A stretch of 52,058 nucleotides of DNA, taken from positions 1 to 52,058 of the forward strand of contig JAJDBR010000244.1 of assembly GCA_029261275.1 (NCBI GenBank), read 5' to 3'. Every line of letters begins with the position of its first letter. Position 1 is the first letter of the stretch. Made by a program: the position numbers and the translations under genes. Positions 25,718-34,481 of the stretch are shown here, one piece after another. The stretch is from Nitrospirales bacterium. GTDB taxonomy: Bacteria > Nitrospirota > Nitrospiria > Nitrospirales > UBA8639. A model generated the notes under the pieces. That model was not told the DNA's origin, did no database searches, and worked only from the letters and a program-made list of their open reading frames with translations.

Positions 25718-27577
25718 TCATTTCACCAGTAGTTTCACTTTTTCAATGATGGCGCGCGCGCTAATACCATAACGATCGAGGAGTTGTGCAGGCTTGCCGC
25801 TATGGGCAATTTCTTGGATTCCCATTTTATGGAGGCATACCCCTTCGGTGGACAGGGCACTCAGAACTGCATCACCAAGGCCTCCGTGGAGATAATGATC
25901 CTCCACGGTTAAGACCAAATTGTTTGTGGCTTTCGCAGCTTGTTGGAGGGTATCGACATCAATGGGGGCAATGCTGTACAGATCAATGATGCGAACGGTA
26001 ACTCCCGATTTGTATAATTCATCATAGGCTTTCAGAGCTTCAAATAGAGTGACGCCAGCCGCCACAATCGTCAATTGGTCCTTCTCACTTTGGCGAAGGA
26101 CTTTGGATCCACCAATCGTGAAGGTCTCATTTTGGTCGTAGAGAATGGGAGTCTTTGGCCGTCCTGTCCGCATGTAGACCATGCCTGTATAGTTGGCCAT
26201 GGTTTCTACGAGCCGATAGGCACACATCCCATCTGAAGGATACAAGACCACCACGCCAGGCTGAGCGGCCATCATGGCTAAATCTTCCAGGCCCATTTGC
26301 GAGGGCCCGTCCTCCCCTATGCTGACGCCCACATGCGACCCCATGAGTTTGATATTTGATTGGCTGATCGCGGCCATGCGAATAAAATCGTACGCTCGTG
26401 TGAAAAAGGCGGCGAACGTCGCGGCAAACGGAATCTTCCCGCAGGCCGCAAGACCAGCAGCGGCCCCGATCATATTTTGTTCAGCAATGAAGTTCTCAAA
26501 GAATCGTTCAGGAAACCGCTTGCCAAATTTATCGGTATAGGTTGAATTTTTGACATCCGCATCTAGTCCCACCACCAACGAATTAACTTCTCCAAGTTCA
26601 GCTAGCGCCACACCAAATGCTTCCCGAGTCGCCACGGAATCTGTTGGCCCATAAGGTGGGGCTGGAAGGGATTTTCCTGAACTGTTCGCACGTTGCACCG
26701 GGGTTGGTGGGGCGATAGAGAGAGCAGGAGCTGGAGAAGACAGGGACTGGTTCAATAACGCAATGACTTCCTCGGCTTGTTCTGTGTTTAAAGGTTTTCC
26801 ATGCCAAGTCGGATGGTTTTCGGCAAAGGGAATTCCTTTGCCTTTAAAGGTTTTTGCTAGAATCATTGTTGGCTTCTGGGTCGTTTGACGGGCTTGAGCA
26901 AAGGCCTCAAGCAACTCCGCATGGTTATGGCCATCGACACAGATAGTATGCCAGCCAAAGCCTTCCCAACGGGCCTTGTAGGCTTCTATGTTATGTTCCA
27001 ACATGGTCGGGTCTGATTGTCCAAGTCGATTAATATCGATAATGGCGCACAGGTTGTCGAGTTGCGCTTGCCTAGCGACATCGGCCGCTTCCCAAACCGA
27101 GCCTTCTACCGATTCTCCATCGCCTAACACGACATAGGTTCGAGCCGATGTCTTATCCAAATATTTATTATTGAGCGCGATGCCGATGCCCACGGAAAGG
27201 CCTTGACCGAGCGAGCCAGTGGCCATATCCACGAATGAGAGGCGTGGCGTGGGATGTCCTTCGAGATCGGATTCTAATGTACGAAGTTCAAGTAATTCTT
27301 TAGGATTAAATAACCCGGCTTCAGCCCATGCGGCGTAGAGCAGCGGGGCAGCATGGCCTTTTGAAAGGACAAACCGATCATTGTCTGGGTTTCGAGGATT
27401 CTTTGGATCGTATCGCATCACGGAAAAGAAGAGAGTCGCGACGATATCGGCGGCCGAGCAACAACTGGTTGGGTGGCCATTTCCTGCTTGGGTCGTGGCC
27501 CGAATGCTATGAATGCGAAGTTGATCGGCCTTTTGACGAAGCTGTTCTGGTAATTGGGCAGCACCAATAGTGGTCAC
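25718..27577 (-). CDS. tkt: Transketolase, single-chain
   Basis: A thiamine-diphosphate enzyme moving two-carbon units between sugar phosphates in the pentose phosphate and Calvin-type pathways. The protein has 619 residues, near the animal/archaeal-type length and shorter than the roughly 660 of E. coli TktA. The N-terminal TPP domain shows QAGNGHPTSCCSAAD (about 30-44) and the metal-binding GDGESVEGSVWEAAD (near 152). A linker rich in Ala/Pro (about 278-305) separates it from the pyrimidine domain, FFENFIAEQNMIGAAAGLAA, with its catalytic Glu, and the C-terminal domain. The linker suggests fusion of the two subunits found separately in some bacteria. Downstream is the Crp/Fnr gene. Confidence 0.93.
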   Translation of the reverse strand: MTTIGAAQLPEQLRQKADQLRIHSIRATTQAGNGHPTSCCSAADIVATLFFSVMRYDPKNPRNPDNDRFVLSKGHAAPLLYAAWAEAGLFNPKELLELRTLESDLEGHPTPRLSFVDMATGSLGQGLSVGIGIALNNKYLDKTSARTYVVLGDGESVEGSVWEAADVARQAQLDNLCAIIDINRLGQSDPTMLEHNIEAYKARWEGFGWHTICVDGHNHAELLEAFAQARQTTQKPTMILAKTFKGKGIPFAENHPTWHGKPLNTEQAEEVIALLNQSLSSPAPALSIAPPTPVQRANSSGKSLPAPPYGPTDSVATREAFGVALAELGEVNSLVVGLDADVKNSTYTDKFGKRFPERFFENFIAEQNMIGAAAGLAACGKIPFAATFAAFFTRAYDFIRMAAISQSNIKLMGSHVGVSIGEDGPSQMGLEDLAMMAAQPGVVVLYPSDGMCAYRLVETMANYTGMVYMRTGRPKTPILYDQNETFTIGGSKVLRQSEKDQLTIVAAGVTLFEALKAYDELYKSGVTVRIIDLYSIAPIDVDTLQQAAKATNNLVLTVEDHYLHGGLGDAVLSALSTEGVCLHKMGIQEIAHSGKPAQLLDRYGISARAIIEKVKLLVK

Positions 27578-27744
27578 AAACGACTCCTTTTTTTCTGAGA
27601 TTTGGGATAGTAATTGAGGTTGAGTGAAAAGGTAACAGACCCCTCTACCCCAGTCAATTTGAAACAGAATTGTACAGTCTTTTAAATATCGATCTTTTAT
27701 TCAGCTTTGGTGTCACATAAATATTTGGTGTTGCTGGGGTTCGT

Positions 27745-27910
27745 CCCCGCGGAAGAGCTTTTTGCTTGGCGGGTCCCGAAGGGCGTAAGCTTTGTTCTGG
27801 AGGCCAAAGAACCCAAAACCATGTTGGCCGTGGTCTGGCCTTTCGGGTGCCCTGTACGGTTCGCCAACTTCGCCGGCGCGCAAACTCGCTAGGCTCAAAT
27901 AATGCGCACC
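27745..27910 (-). repeat. Dispersed structured repeat, copy A
   Basis: Oriented on the minus strand. It has the box TTTGAGCCTAGCGAGTTTGC (27881-27900), then about 70 bases later ATGGTTTTGGGTTCTTTGG leading into a hairpin with stem CTTTG/CAAAG (27790-27809). The order and spacing match copies B and C. Open frames here in several directions are by-products of high GC content. Confidence 0.7.
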
Positions 27911-28100
27911 TTTTCTCCGAGGTCGGCTGCACTGCTCGGTCATGCCACAAGGCCAGGGAATTCCAATCATGTTCTGTTTTATTGAGAAGAAACCCTGCAT
28001 CTCCGATCATTAATTACATAACCTACATAAAACTTTAATTCTTCACTTTATCCGACGCCTGCCGGCTGGACCCTGGGTCGAACGCTCGTAATGTCCAGCG

Positions 28101-28250
28101 GGCCTTGTTTGAGCGCAGCGAGTTGGTCCGCGGTCCAAAGGTTTGCGTCCGTCTCATTCGATATTGCCAGTCGGGGCGGCAATGGTTTTGCGCACTTTTG
28201 CTGAAACAAAAGTGGGTCGGACGCCGAGCCGAGACTCGGCATCACAGGAG
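28101..28250 (+). repeat. Dispersed structured repeat, copy B
   Basis: Oriented on the plus strand, divergent from copy A. The box CCTTGTTTGAGCGCAGCGAG starts at 28103 and continues TTGGTCCG. At 28183 comes ATGGTTTTGCG, followed by the hairpin CACTTTTG-CTGAAA-CAAAAGTG (28193-28214) and a second hairpin GCCGAG-CCGAGA-CTCGGC (28223-28240). An open frame passing through it (MFERSELVRG) probably is not a gene. Confidence 0.75.
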
Positions 28251-28561
28251 ACCGCTTGGGCACCCTTGGATAGTTAGTGAACAACTTAAAAATATGGTGA
28301 CGAGTCGCCACGCAGGATCGGGGCTGCACAAGTACTCACGAGAGGCAACCTTTGCGGGCGATGGATCTGCGTTGGCTCCGCTGGAAAGGAACCCGATCTG
28401 TCAGCGCGGCGACGCCTTCACGAGCATCCGCAAAGACTCGCAGAACGGAAAGATATTCCTGGGAAACCACACTAGTTGGCCCTATTTCCTTCCGCCAACC
28501 AGATATGCTTAGATCTTCATGAATTTTCTGTGATGGCACGAAGCAGTGGGACACGATTGCC
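28251..28561. other. Spacer between repeat copy B and the FHA-LCAT gene
   Basis: About 310 GC-rich bases. Frames are open on both strands (for example 28336-28587 minus), but none has a ribosome site or recognisable family. It should contain the promoter of the FHA-LCAT gene; no clear sigma-70 motif was found. Confidence 0.4.
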
Positions 28562-30325
28562 TTGATTAGCAAAAACATACTCGTCACTACACCGCAAAAT
28601 CACCACTACATTTATGAACTTGGCGCCGAACGTGTTTCGGTTGGCCGGGGTTCTGATTGTGCGATTGGCTTGAGCGCTGAAGAGGTATCCAGGCGGCATG
28701 CGGAGTTTGTAGTGTCCGAGCAGATGGTGACGATTCGAGATCTCGGCTCTACTAACGGTACGTTTTTGAATGACTCCCCCGTAACTGCTGAGCCGGTGGT
28801 GCTCACCACTGACGATAATGTTCGGGTTGGCACCTACAGCTTGCGTTTGATCGATGCAAGTGACTCGGCGCTGGAGGGCTTGGGTTGGTCTGCGGAGATC
28901 CCGTTGCCACAGGTGGAGGAAAATGCAGCGACTGTGATCCAAAAACTGGACACTATTGTTGCAGATCAGACCATGTTGTCTGGGGAATCCGGATCATCGC
29001 CAGTACTGCGAGTGATCGTGCACGAAAGTCGCAGTCGCATCACCGTGAGTGAAGATGATCAAGTCAGCAGTATGACCCTCGACAATCGCAACTATTCCGT
29101 TGGGCGAGGTGCAGACAATGATATTGCTCTGTCCGACCCGCGCGCCTCCCTAAAACACGCGCAATTGGCATGGCGCGACGGAAGCTTTGCGCTGGTTGAT
29201 TTGAGTTCCACCAATGGTTGTCGACTAAATGGTGTGGCGGTTGATCGGCCAGTCAGGCTGAGCACTGGTGACATTGTGCGGATTGGGCGTGCAGTGATCC
29301 GTTTCACTGCGGATCGTTTGCCGAAGGCTGGATCTGGACAAGTCAGACAGCCGGTTGTCGTGATTCCAGGTTTCGCTGGTTCCGAGCTGTGGATAGACGA
29401 GACCAAGTTGTGGCCGAACCTGCGCTGGCTGTTGAGGGCTTCGGAAAAAAGTCTGCTGCAGGACTGGACCCAACCACTCAGGGTGGGTCAAATCGTACGT
29501 GAGCCCGCGATGTTGCCTGGGCTTGCGCGAAGTGATTCTTTTGCCTGGGCGATCAAATACCTTACCGATGAATTAGGTTACCAACCCGGTGTTGATCTCA
29601 TGGAATTTCCCTATGATTGGCGTCAAGACAATCGCGCCAGTGCGCGGCAGTTGTTGTCGGCCATCGGAAACTGGCGCGCATCTCGAGAAAATTCCACTGA
29701 GAAGGTCACCGTCATCGCTCATTCCATGGGCGGGCTGGTAGCTCGGGCGATGTTGAACCATGCGGATGGGGCAGATGCTTGTGAACGCTGTATCTTTCTC
29801 GGCACCCCCCACCAGGGATCCGTGTCCGCGCTAACGGTAGTTCTTGGTGACGGAACGAGCTTACCACAACGATTGGCCAGTACTAGAGTTTCCAATGTTG
29901 CGCTGACGTTTGACTCATTTTACCAACTGCTACCCAGCTTCCCGGTAGCAACGTTCGAAGACGGCAACCCATTTTCGCCGCTTACTCATCCCGAGTGGCT
30001 CGAGCCGCAATTTCGTCCTGGTTTGGAGGCTGCTTTGCAATTTCAAGGCGAACTTTCCATGCACCCATCGGATATGAAAACCACCTGTATATTCGGCTAT
30101 GGGCAAAAAACCCTGGATAAAATTACGGTACGTTATGAGAAGGGCAAAATCATACTCAAGGATTCATTTTACGAAACGCACGGGGATGGCATTGTGACGG
30201 AACGCAGTGCGGTGCTAGGCAGTTCTGAAATACATCCGATTAACCAACAGCATGGCACACTTTTCTCTGACCCTGATGTACTACGACGAATTCGATATGA
30301 GCTGATGGAGCGCAAACGCGGCTAG
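28562..30325 (+). CDS. Protein with two FHA domains fused to an LCAT-like lipase/acyltransferase
   Basis: A 587-residue protein with an unusual architecture. FHA domain 1 (about 20-97) has GRGSDCAIGL, VSRRHAEF and DLGSTNGTFLN. FHA domain 2 (about 172-248) has GRGADNDIAL, ASLKHAQL and DLSSTNGCRLNG. These bind phosphothreonine peptides. From residue 264 follows an alpha/beta-hydrolase of the lecithin:cholesterol-acyltransferase/PGAP1-like type: VVVIPGFAGSELW (oxyanion region), nucleophile elbow AHSMGG (Ser388), GDGIVTERSA (Asp542) and QQHGTLFSDPDV (His564), a full triad. No signal peptide or membrane segment is seen, so it should be cytoplasmic. The start is a TTG at 28562; no ATG lies between the upstream stop (28520) and the first FHA domain. 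Base use looks GC-richer than its neighbours. A small FHA gene converges on it. Confidence 0.82.
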   Translation: MISKNILVTTPQNHHYIYELGAERVSVGRGSDCAIGLSAEEVSRRHAEFVVSEQMVTIRDLGSTNGTFLNDSPVTAEPVVLTTDDNVRVGTYSLRLIDASDSALEGLGWSAEIPLPQVEENAATVIQKLDTIVADQTMLSGESGSSPVLRVIVHESRSRITVSEDDQVSSMTLDNRNYSVGRGADNDIALSDPRASLKHAQLAWRDGSFALVDLSSTNGCRLNGVAVDRPVRLSTGDIVRIGRAVIRFTADRLPKAGSGQVRQPVVVIPGFAGSELWIDETKLWPNLRWLLRASEKSLLQDWTQPLRVGQIVREPAMLPGLARSDSFAWAIKYLTDELGYQPGVDLMEFPYDWRQDNRASARQLLSAIGNWRASRENSTEKVTVIAHSMGGLVARAMLNHADGADACERCIFLGTPHQGSVSALTVVLGDGTSLPQRLASTRVSNVALTFDSFYQLLPSFPVATFEDGNPFSPLTHPEWLEPQFRPGLEAALQFQGELSMHPSDMKTTCIFGYGQKTLDKITVRYEKGKIILKDSFYETHGDGIVTERSAVLGSSEIHPINQQHGTLFSDPDVLRRIRYELMERKRG

Positions 30326-30624
30326 GTTTGCTCGAATACGAACTCACAGCGCCCCAGCGAAATCCTATCGTGATGTGCCAACTTTGTTAATTCAACCAGC
30401 TCATTGTTAACGTAAACGCCAGTGCTGAAACCAAGGTCCTCAATCTGCCAAGCGCCATCTAAAAAAGGCAGTTTTGTATGCTGTTTTGACACATTCGTAT
30501 CGCTAATCACAACGTCGTTTTGTGGCAGGCGCCCAATTCGGTATTCAGCAGCCACCAGCGTTACGATGCGGTCTTGCCGAATTAGGAGGCAAATCTTTTG
30601 TTGACAGATCAACTCTCCCCCCAA
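30322..30624 (-). CDS. Small single FHA-domain protein
   Basis: A protein of about 100 residues that is nearly all FHA domain: YRIGRLPQNDVVI (Arg32), VSKQHTKL (Ser46, His49) and DLGFSTGVYVNN. The usual Asn of STNG is missing here (STG), so the phosphopeptide contact may be altered. Its stop overlaps the stop of the FHA-LCAT gene by 4 bases in a convergent arrangement. The first possible start in the family-like region is a TTG (30624); the frame stays open 29 more codons upstream to 30715 without ATG, GTG or a good ribosome site. The gene could use a rare start or be the trimmed remnant of a longer one. Confidence 0.6.
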   Translation of the reverse strand: MGGELICQQKICLLIRQDRIVTLVAAEYRIGRLPQNDVVISDTNVSKQHTKLPFLDGAWQIEDLGFSTGVYVNNELVELTKLAHHDRISLGRCEFVFEQT

Positions 30625-30780
30625 TTCCCCATCAATGATGGTATCGTTATTTTTCCGAGAACGGGAAATGCCAGGTAAATGTTTGTGATTGTCAGTGAAA
30701 ATGCGATCTGTTTATGAACCTGGTTTGATCAAGGAATTCCCAACAGTAGACCATCCATGGTTTTTTGAGATGGAATAGAA

Positions 30781-32139
30781 TTATTGGGTGAGTTGTGTCT
30801 TCGTAGGGATTTGATTCAGAATGGTTGAACGAACTTGATAGAGCCCTTTGTGCCCGGCCCCTCTCGCAAACACGAGCCCCTTTTCACGTTTGCCTAGCAC
30901 TAATTCCCCAGCCAATTTTCCCTGGCGATTTTTTCCACGGATGGTAGCGGTCGGTGAGTCTAATCCCGTTTGACTGGATGTGGTGGACCCCTCGGGATGT
31001 GCGATCTCGGTCGGGAGGTCAACTACGCGACTGACGAACAGGTTGATCACTTCTTGATTCAACATGGCATTGGGTGTGTTGTCTAGGACCCAGTCATCAT
31101 GTTGCTTGATGAGCACGTATGGTTCTTTTGGCGTGGTCACTTCCAACATCACCACATCGTTCATTTCCATGCCGAATAATCGTTTATCTTGAAAATAGAA
31201 GGCATCTCTAGTAATAGGCTTTAAGATGTTTGGAGAAATCTCATAGAGTGGACCTTTGCGGGAGGTGATGGCGTAGGCTTTTTCTGCATCTTGAAATTGA
31301 TACAGACTGACGTAATGAGTCCTGGGTCCTTCTAATAAGGTGATCCCGACATGAGTGCGATCTGGTTGGTTGAGAATTCGTTGTTTTTCTTCTTCGGCAT
31401 CCACGAACCCTGTGGCTTTGAGTCCGCTTAAATCCATCAACAGAGTTCCGACGATAATTTTATCGGCAGGGGCTTTCATGGGACTGGTGAACATCCAATT
31501 TGGGGAGAGACTATGGACTCCGGCGGCTCGTGCCATGACCATTGTCGAGTCGGCTTGCTGAATATGCACTTCTTGGACACGTTCGCGTTCAAAAAATAGC
31601 AGGTCTTTCAGTCGAAAATCTGGCAAGGTTTTTTGTGCAAAGGTCATCACATCCAGGGTCGTCAGGACAACGTGGTTATCTTCTTTTGTTTGGACATACA
31701 AGGAGGGGGCAAAGGGGCCGCGATCGCCCAGGGCGAGTTCTTGCGTGATGGTCGGCGTGGTGAGTGTCAGAGTGAGGTAGGGCGGCTGTAATCCATACTT
31801 CTCTAACGTGGTAGGTCCATCTTCAATCGTTCGTTTAATTTTTCCGATGGTGAGTGCGCGTAATATTCGTCGGACTTCTTGGTTGTCTGCGGGAAATCGC
31901 ATAGGTTTGGTGATGGTCCATCGAAATGATTGGTCACGCTCAAATTGTATCGTTTCGGTGTCGGTGGACCAGGTGATCGTGGTGATCTCTTGATAATCAA
32001 ACGGAAGGAGTTGTCGTTCCTGTGTCTCTTGTTTTGTTAATTGACGGGTTTGCGGAATATCGACAAACAGGATATAGCCTCCTAACCCGAGCACAAGGAG
32101 TGCTAACACGATGGTAATACGAACCGGATTGTTCAGCAT
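30781..32139 (-). CDS. DUF4340-domain protein of a Gld-like ABC system
   Basis: A 452-residue protein with an N-terminal membrane anchor (VRITIVLALLVLGLGGYILF, residues 6-25) and a large periplasmic part with repeated beta-rich units, for example ITTITWSTDTETIQFERD and LEKYGLQPPYLTLTL, typical of DUF4340. It is the last gene of a four-gene minus-strand operon with an ABC ATPase, permease and GldG-like protein; one base separates it from the GldG-like stop. In this arrangement the protein is thought to be an accessory of the exporter. The substrate is unknown. Confidence 0.82.
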   Translation of the reverse strand: MLNNPVRITIVLALLVLGLGGYILFVDIPQTRQLTKQETQERQLLPFDYQEITTITWSTDTETIQFERDQSFRWTITKPMRFPADNQEVRRILRALTIGKIKRTIEDGPTTLEKYGLQPPYLTLTLTTPTITQELALGDRGPFAPSLYVQTKEDNHVVLTTLDVMTFAQKTLPDFRLKDLLFFERERVQEVHIQQADSTMVMARAAGVHSLSPNWMFTSPMKAPADKIIVGTLLMDLSGLKATGFVDAEEEKQRILNQPDRTHVGITLLEGPRTHYVSLYQFQDAEKAYAITSRKGPLYEISPNILKPITRDAFYFQDKRLFGMEMNDVVMLEVTTPKEPYVLIKQHDDWVLDNTPNAMLNQEVINLFVSRVVDLPTEIAHPEGSTTSSQTGLDSPTATIRGKNRQGKLAGELVLGKREKGLVFARGAGHKGLYQVRSTILNQIPTKTQLTQ

Positions 32140-32140
32140 G

Positions 32141-33664
32141 TTAGAGGCTTCGGCGCTTTTTCCATACAGAGAGGCCTATAAATAATGTGAGCAGTGGAAG
32201 GAATAATACTTGAAAAAAGACGAGGGCTTGTTCTTGTGACGGATTGGGTACAAATGGGTGAAACGCAGGTTCTTTGGGCGTGATAGAGACGAGAGCCTCT
32301 TCTTTTGCCAGCCACGCCACTGTCTGTAAGAAAAAATCTGTGTTGCCAGGATACGTGAGCCACCCATTGGTGGCAAACGCGGCGTTACCAACGATGACGA
32401 TGGCGGACTCCGGTTTCTGGTCTGGTCCCACACGTTTGGACGTGAGGGCGGCTGCGATTGCAAAGGGGCCTTTCGGGTCGAGGCCTTCATCAAAGACCGG
32501 TTCTGTCTTGGTGAGCGTGGTTTCTTCCCAACTTTTTGGAGAGGTGTGGGCCAATGGCTCAAAATCCCAATCTTTTCCTTGAGCGGCATCAAAGGTGACC
32601 GATCGGGAAACCGGAAAGATAATGGGCGTGGTGAAATTTTCGGTAATATCGTGCGTGGTGAAGGTCCGGACCATTAATGCCGTTGGACTGCCTCGGCCTA
32701 AACGGTCTTGTTCATCGGCAAGGATACCTGTACCCAATTGAATTCCCCATTGCGAGAGGAGGGGATCCAAAGAATCTTGACTGCTGGGATCATGCAGGAC
32801 GAGGAGTCGTCCGCCATTACGGAGGAATTGAGAAATTTGACCGACGTCTTCATGAATAAGCGATTGTGTTGGGGAGGGAATTACCACTAATGAAGCCTGA
32901 CTGGAATGAATATTTTTCCAATCAATAGTGTCGACCTTATAGCCTTGCTTGTTCAGAGCATCAGCTGCACGTGACAATCCAGGTGTTTCCGTATCGGCTA
33001 GGCTTTTTTCTGAATGCCCCGTGGTAAACGCAATGCCTTTTTTGATATCTCGTGTGACTCGAAGAAGAGCATTGGTTACATCCGCTTCGGATGCGCGTTG
33101 CAGGTAAATCTGTTGAGGACCGCTTTCAATAACGGCGGTATCAATACGTGTAACTTGATAGGATTTGGCTTTATCGGGGTGTCGTTCTGGATCAATGAAT
33201 TCCACCGTGAGCAGAGAGCTTTCTTTGTCATAGGTGGTCAAGAGGTCTTGGTATGCTCCATATCCTGGACTACCTTCGCGTGTAAAGACTTGGATGTTGA
33301 CTTCTCGTGGGAGGGCACGAAGGACTTGATAGGTTTGCCTGCTTAATGTGAAATTTTTGGTTTCTGAAAAATCCCATTCTGGGGCATGTTTGTTGGCGAG
33401 GTGGTTAGTTAATCCCACAGCAAGGCCAGCCAAGAAAATGGCGAGAATACTCTGTGCGCCAAGTCGAGTGGAGCGTTTCCGCGATCCCCTGACGAGTTCT
33501 TGAAAATGAATGCCAACGAAACTGAGTAAGCACAGGGTTCCAATTCCCAGTACGATAGAAGATGTGTTCTCTGCTTCTGGGACTAGGAGGGGAAGGCTGA
33601 AGCCTCCCAATGCGAGTAACAGCCCTGCTGCTCCCAGTAGAGTGGCGACCCGCGTTATTTCCAT
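32141..33664 (-). CDS. GldG-like ABC transporter auxiliary protein
   Basis: A 507-residue membrane protein with two helices near the N-terminus (about 8-30 and 36-54), a third near 70-85 and one at the C-terminus (FFQVLFLPLLTLFIGLSVW). The periplasmic part matches the GldG/ABC-type uncharacterised transport component: FSETKNFTLSRQTYQVLRAL, then VNIQVFTREG and ELNGITTGHSEK-like IAFTTGHSEKSLAD. In Bacteroidetes GldG works with GldF/GldA in gliding; the same module is found in non-gliding bacteria. It overlaps the permease gene by 10 bases. No gliding genes are seen here, so gliding is not implied. Confidence 0.82.
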   Translation of the reverse strand: MEITRVATLLGAAGLLLALGGFSLPLLVPEAENTSSIVLGIGTLCLLSFVGIHFQELVRGSRKRSTRLGAQSILAIFLAGLAVGLTNHLANKHAPEWDFSETKNFTLSRQTYQVLRALPREVNIQVFTREGSPGYGAYQDLLTTYDKESSLLTVEFIDPERHPDKAKSYQVTRIDTAVIESGPQQIYLQRASEADVTNALLRVTRDIKKGIAFTTGHSEKSLADTETPGLSRAADALNKQGYKVDTIDWKNIHSSQASLVVIPSPTQSLIHEDVGQISQFLRNGGRLLVLHDPSSQDSLDPLLSQWGIQLGTGILADEQDRLGRGSPTALMVRTFTTHDITENFTTPIIFPVSRSVTFDAAQGKDWDFEPLAHTSPKSWEETTLTKTEPVFDEGLDPKGPFAIAAALTSKRVGPDQKPESAIVIVGNAAFATNGWLTYPGNTDFFLQTVAWLAKEEALVSITPKEPAFHPFVPNPSQEQALVFFQVLFLPLLTLFIGLSVWKKRRSL

Positions 33665-34425
33665 CGATAGGCGTCAATAGCTTGGTGGGCGGCAAACCAC
33701 ATAAAGGCGACCCCCGATATGTAGTACACGAGATCTTTGATACTCAACAGTCCCCGAATCAATCGTTCATAATGTTCGGTGAACGATAGATAGGACAAAA
33801 TATTTCCTAGGGTTGAGTCTCCGAAGGCCGAACTTAATGCTCCGAGTACCCACAGCCCTAGGATAAGACCAAAGCTGAGGAACGCGGCAATGATCTGGTT
33901 TTCCGTCAAGGCTGACGCAAAAAGGCCAATGGCTAACATCAACGCGCCCTGGAGAAGGAGAGCTAGGTAACCTAGGAAAATTGGGTGCCAGTCAAAAGTG
34001 GCGTAGGCTGAAAGGGTAAGCGGAATGAGGCCCGTGAGCGACAAGAGTCCTGAATAGACAATGATCACGCTGAGAAATTTTCCGGAAACGATGTCATTCA
34101 CACCAATCGGTGAAGTGAGGAGAAGTTCGAACGTCCGTAATTTTCGCTCTTCGGCAAAAAGCCGCATGGTCAACAATGGCAAAATGATCATCAGGATAAG
34201 GTTTATACTGTGAAAGAGTGGCCGAAAGATCATTTCATTGAGATTTAGTTGAGCATGAGTATTTTGTAATTGCATGAGCCGAAGTGCTTGGTTGCTGGCG
34301 TTAGCGACTGCTTGATAACTAAGGAGTCCGACGACCGCCAAAAAAATCGCACCAATGACGTAGACGACTGGGGAGACAAAAAAACTTCGTAATTCCTTAG
34401 CAATAATAGTCTGAGCAGGGTTCAT
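33655..34425 (-). CDS. ABC transporter permease, GldF-like
   Basis: A 256-residue integral membrane protein of the ABC-2 type with six hydrophobic segments (near 17-38, 65-85, 105-130, 140-165, 170-200 and 230-250). It has the conserved stretch LRTFELLLTSPIGVNDIVSGK after the second helix, which is the coupling region of ABC-2 permeases. It lies 56 bases after the ATPase gene and overlaps the GldG-like gene by 10 bases. The substrate is unknown. Confidence 0.87.
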   Translation of the reverse strand: MNPAQTIIAKELRSFFVSPVVYVIGAIFLAVVGLLSYQAVANASNQALRLMQLQNTHAQLNLNEMIFRPLFHSINLILMIILPLLTMRLFAEERKLRTFELLLTSPIGVNDIVSGKFLSVIIVYSGLLSLTGLIPLTLSAYATFDWHPIFLGYLALLLQGALMLAIGLFASALTENQIIAAFLSFGLILGLWVLGALSSAFGDSTLGNILSYLSFTEHYERLIRGLLSIKDLVYYISGVAFMWFAAHQAIDAYRWK

Positions 34426-34481
34426 CGTGGCGCTCTGTGATTCAGGCTTTTCTGAAATTGCGGAATCCCGCTCTTCTGTAC

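Noticed and set aside
28105-28512. Plus-strand frame of 135 codons starting MFERSELVRG
   Set aside because: It runs through repeat copy B and its hairpins, has no ribosome site, and the FERSELVR start is simply the repeat box read in one frame.
28336-28587. Minus-strand frame overlapping the start of the FHA-LCAT gene
   Set aside because: It runs opposite to a strongly supported gene and lacks a ribosome site.
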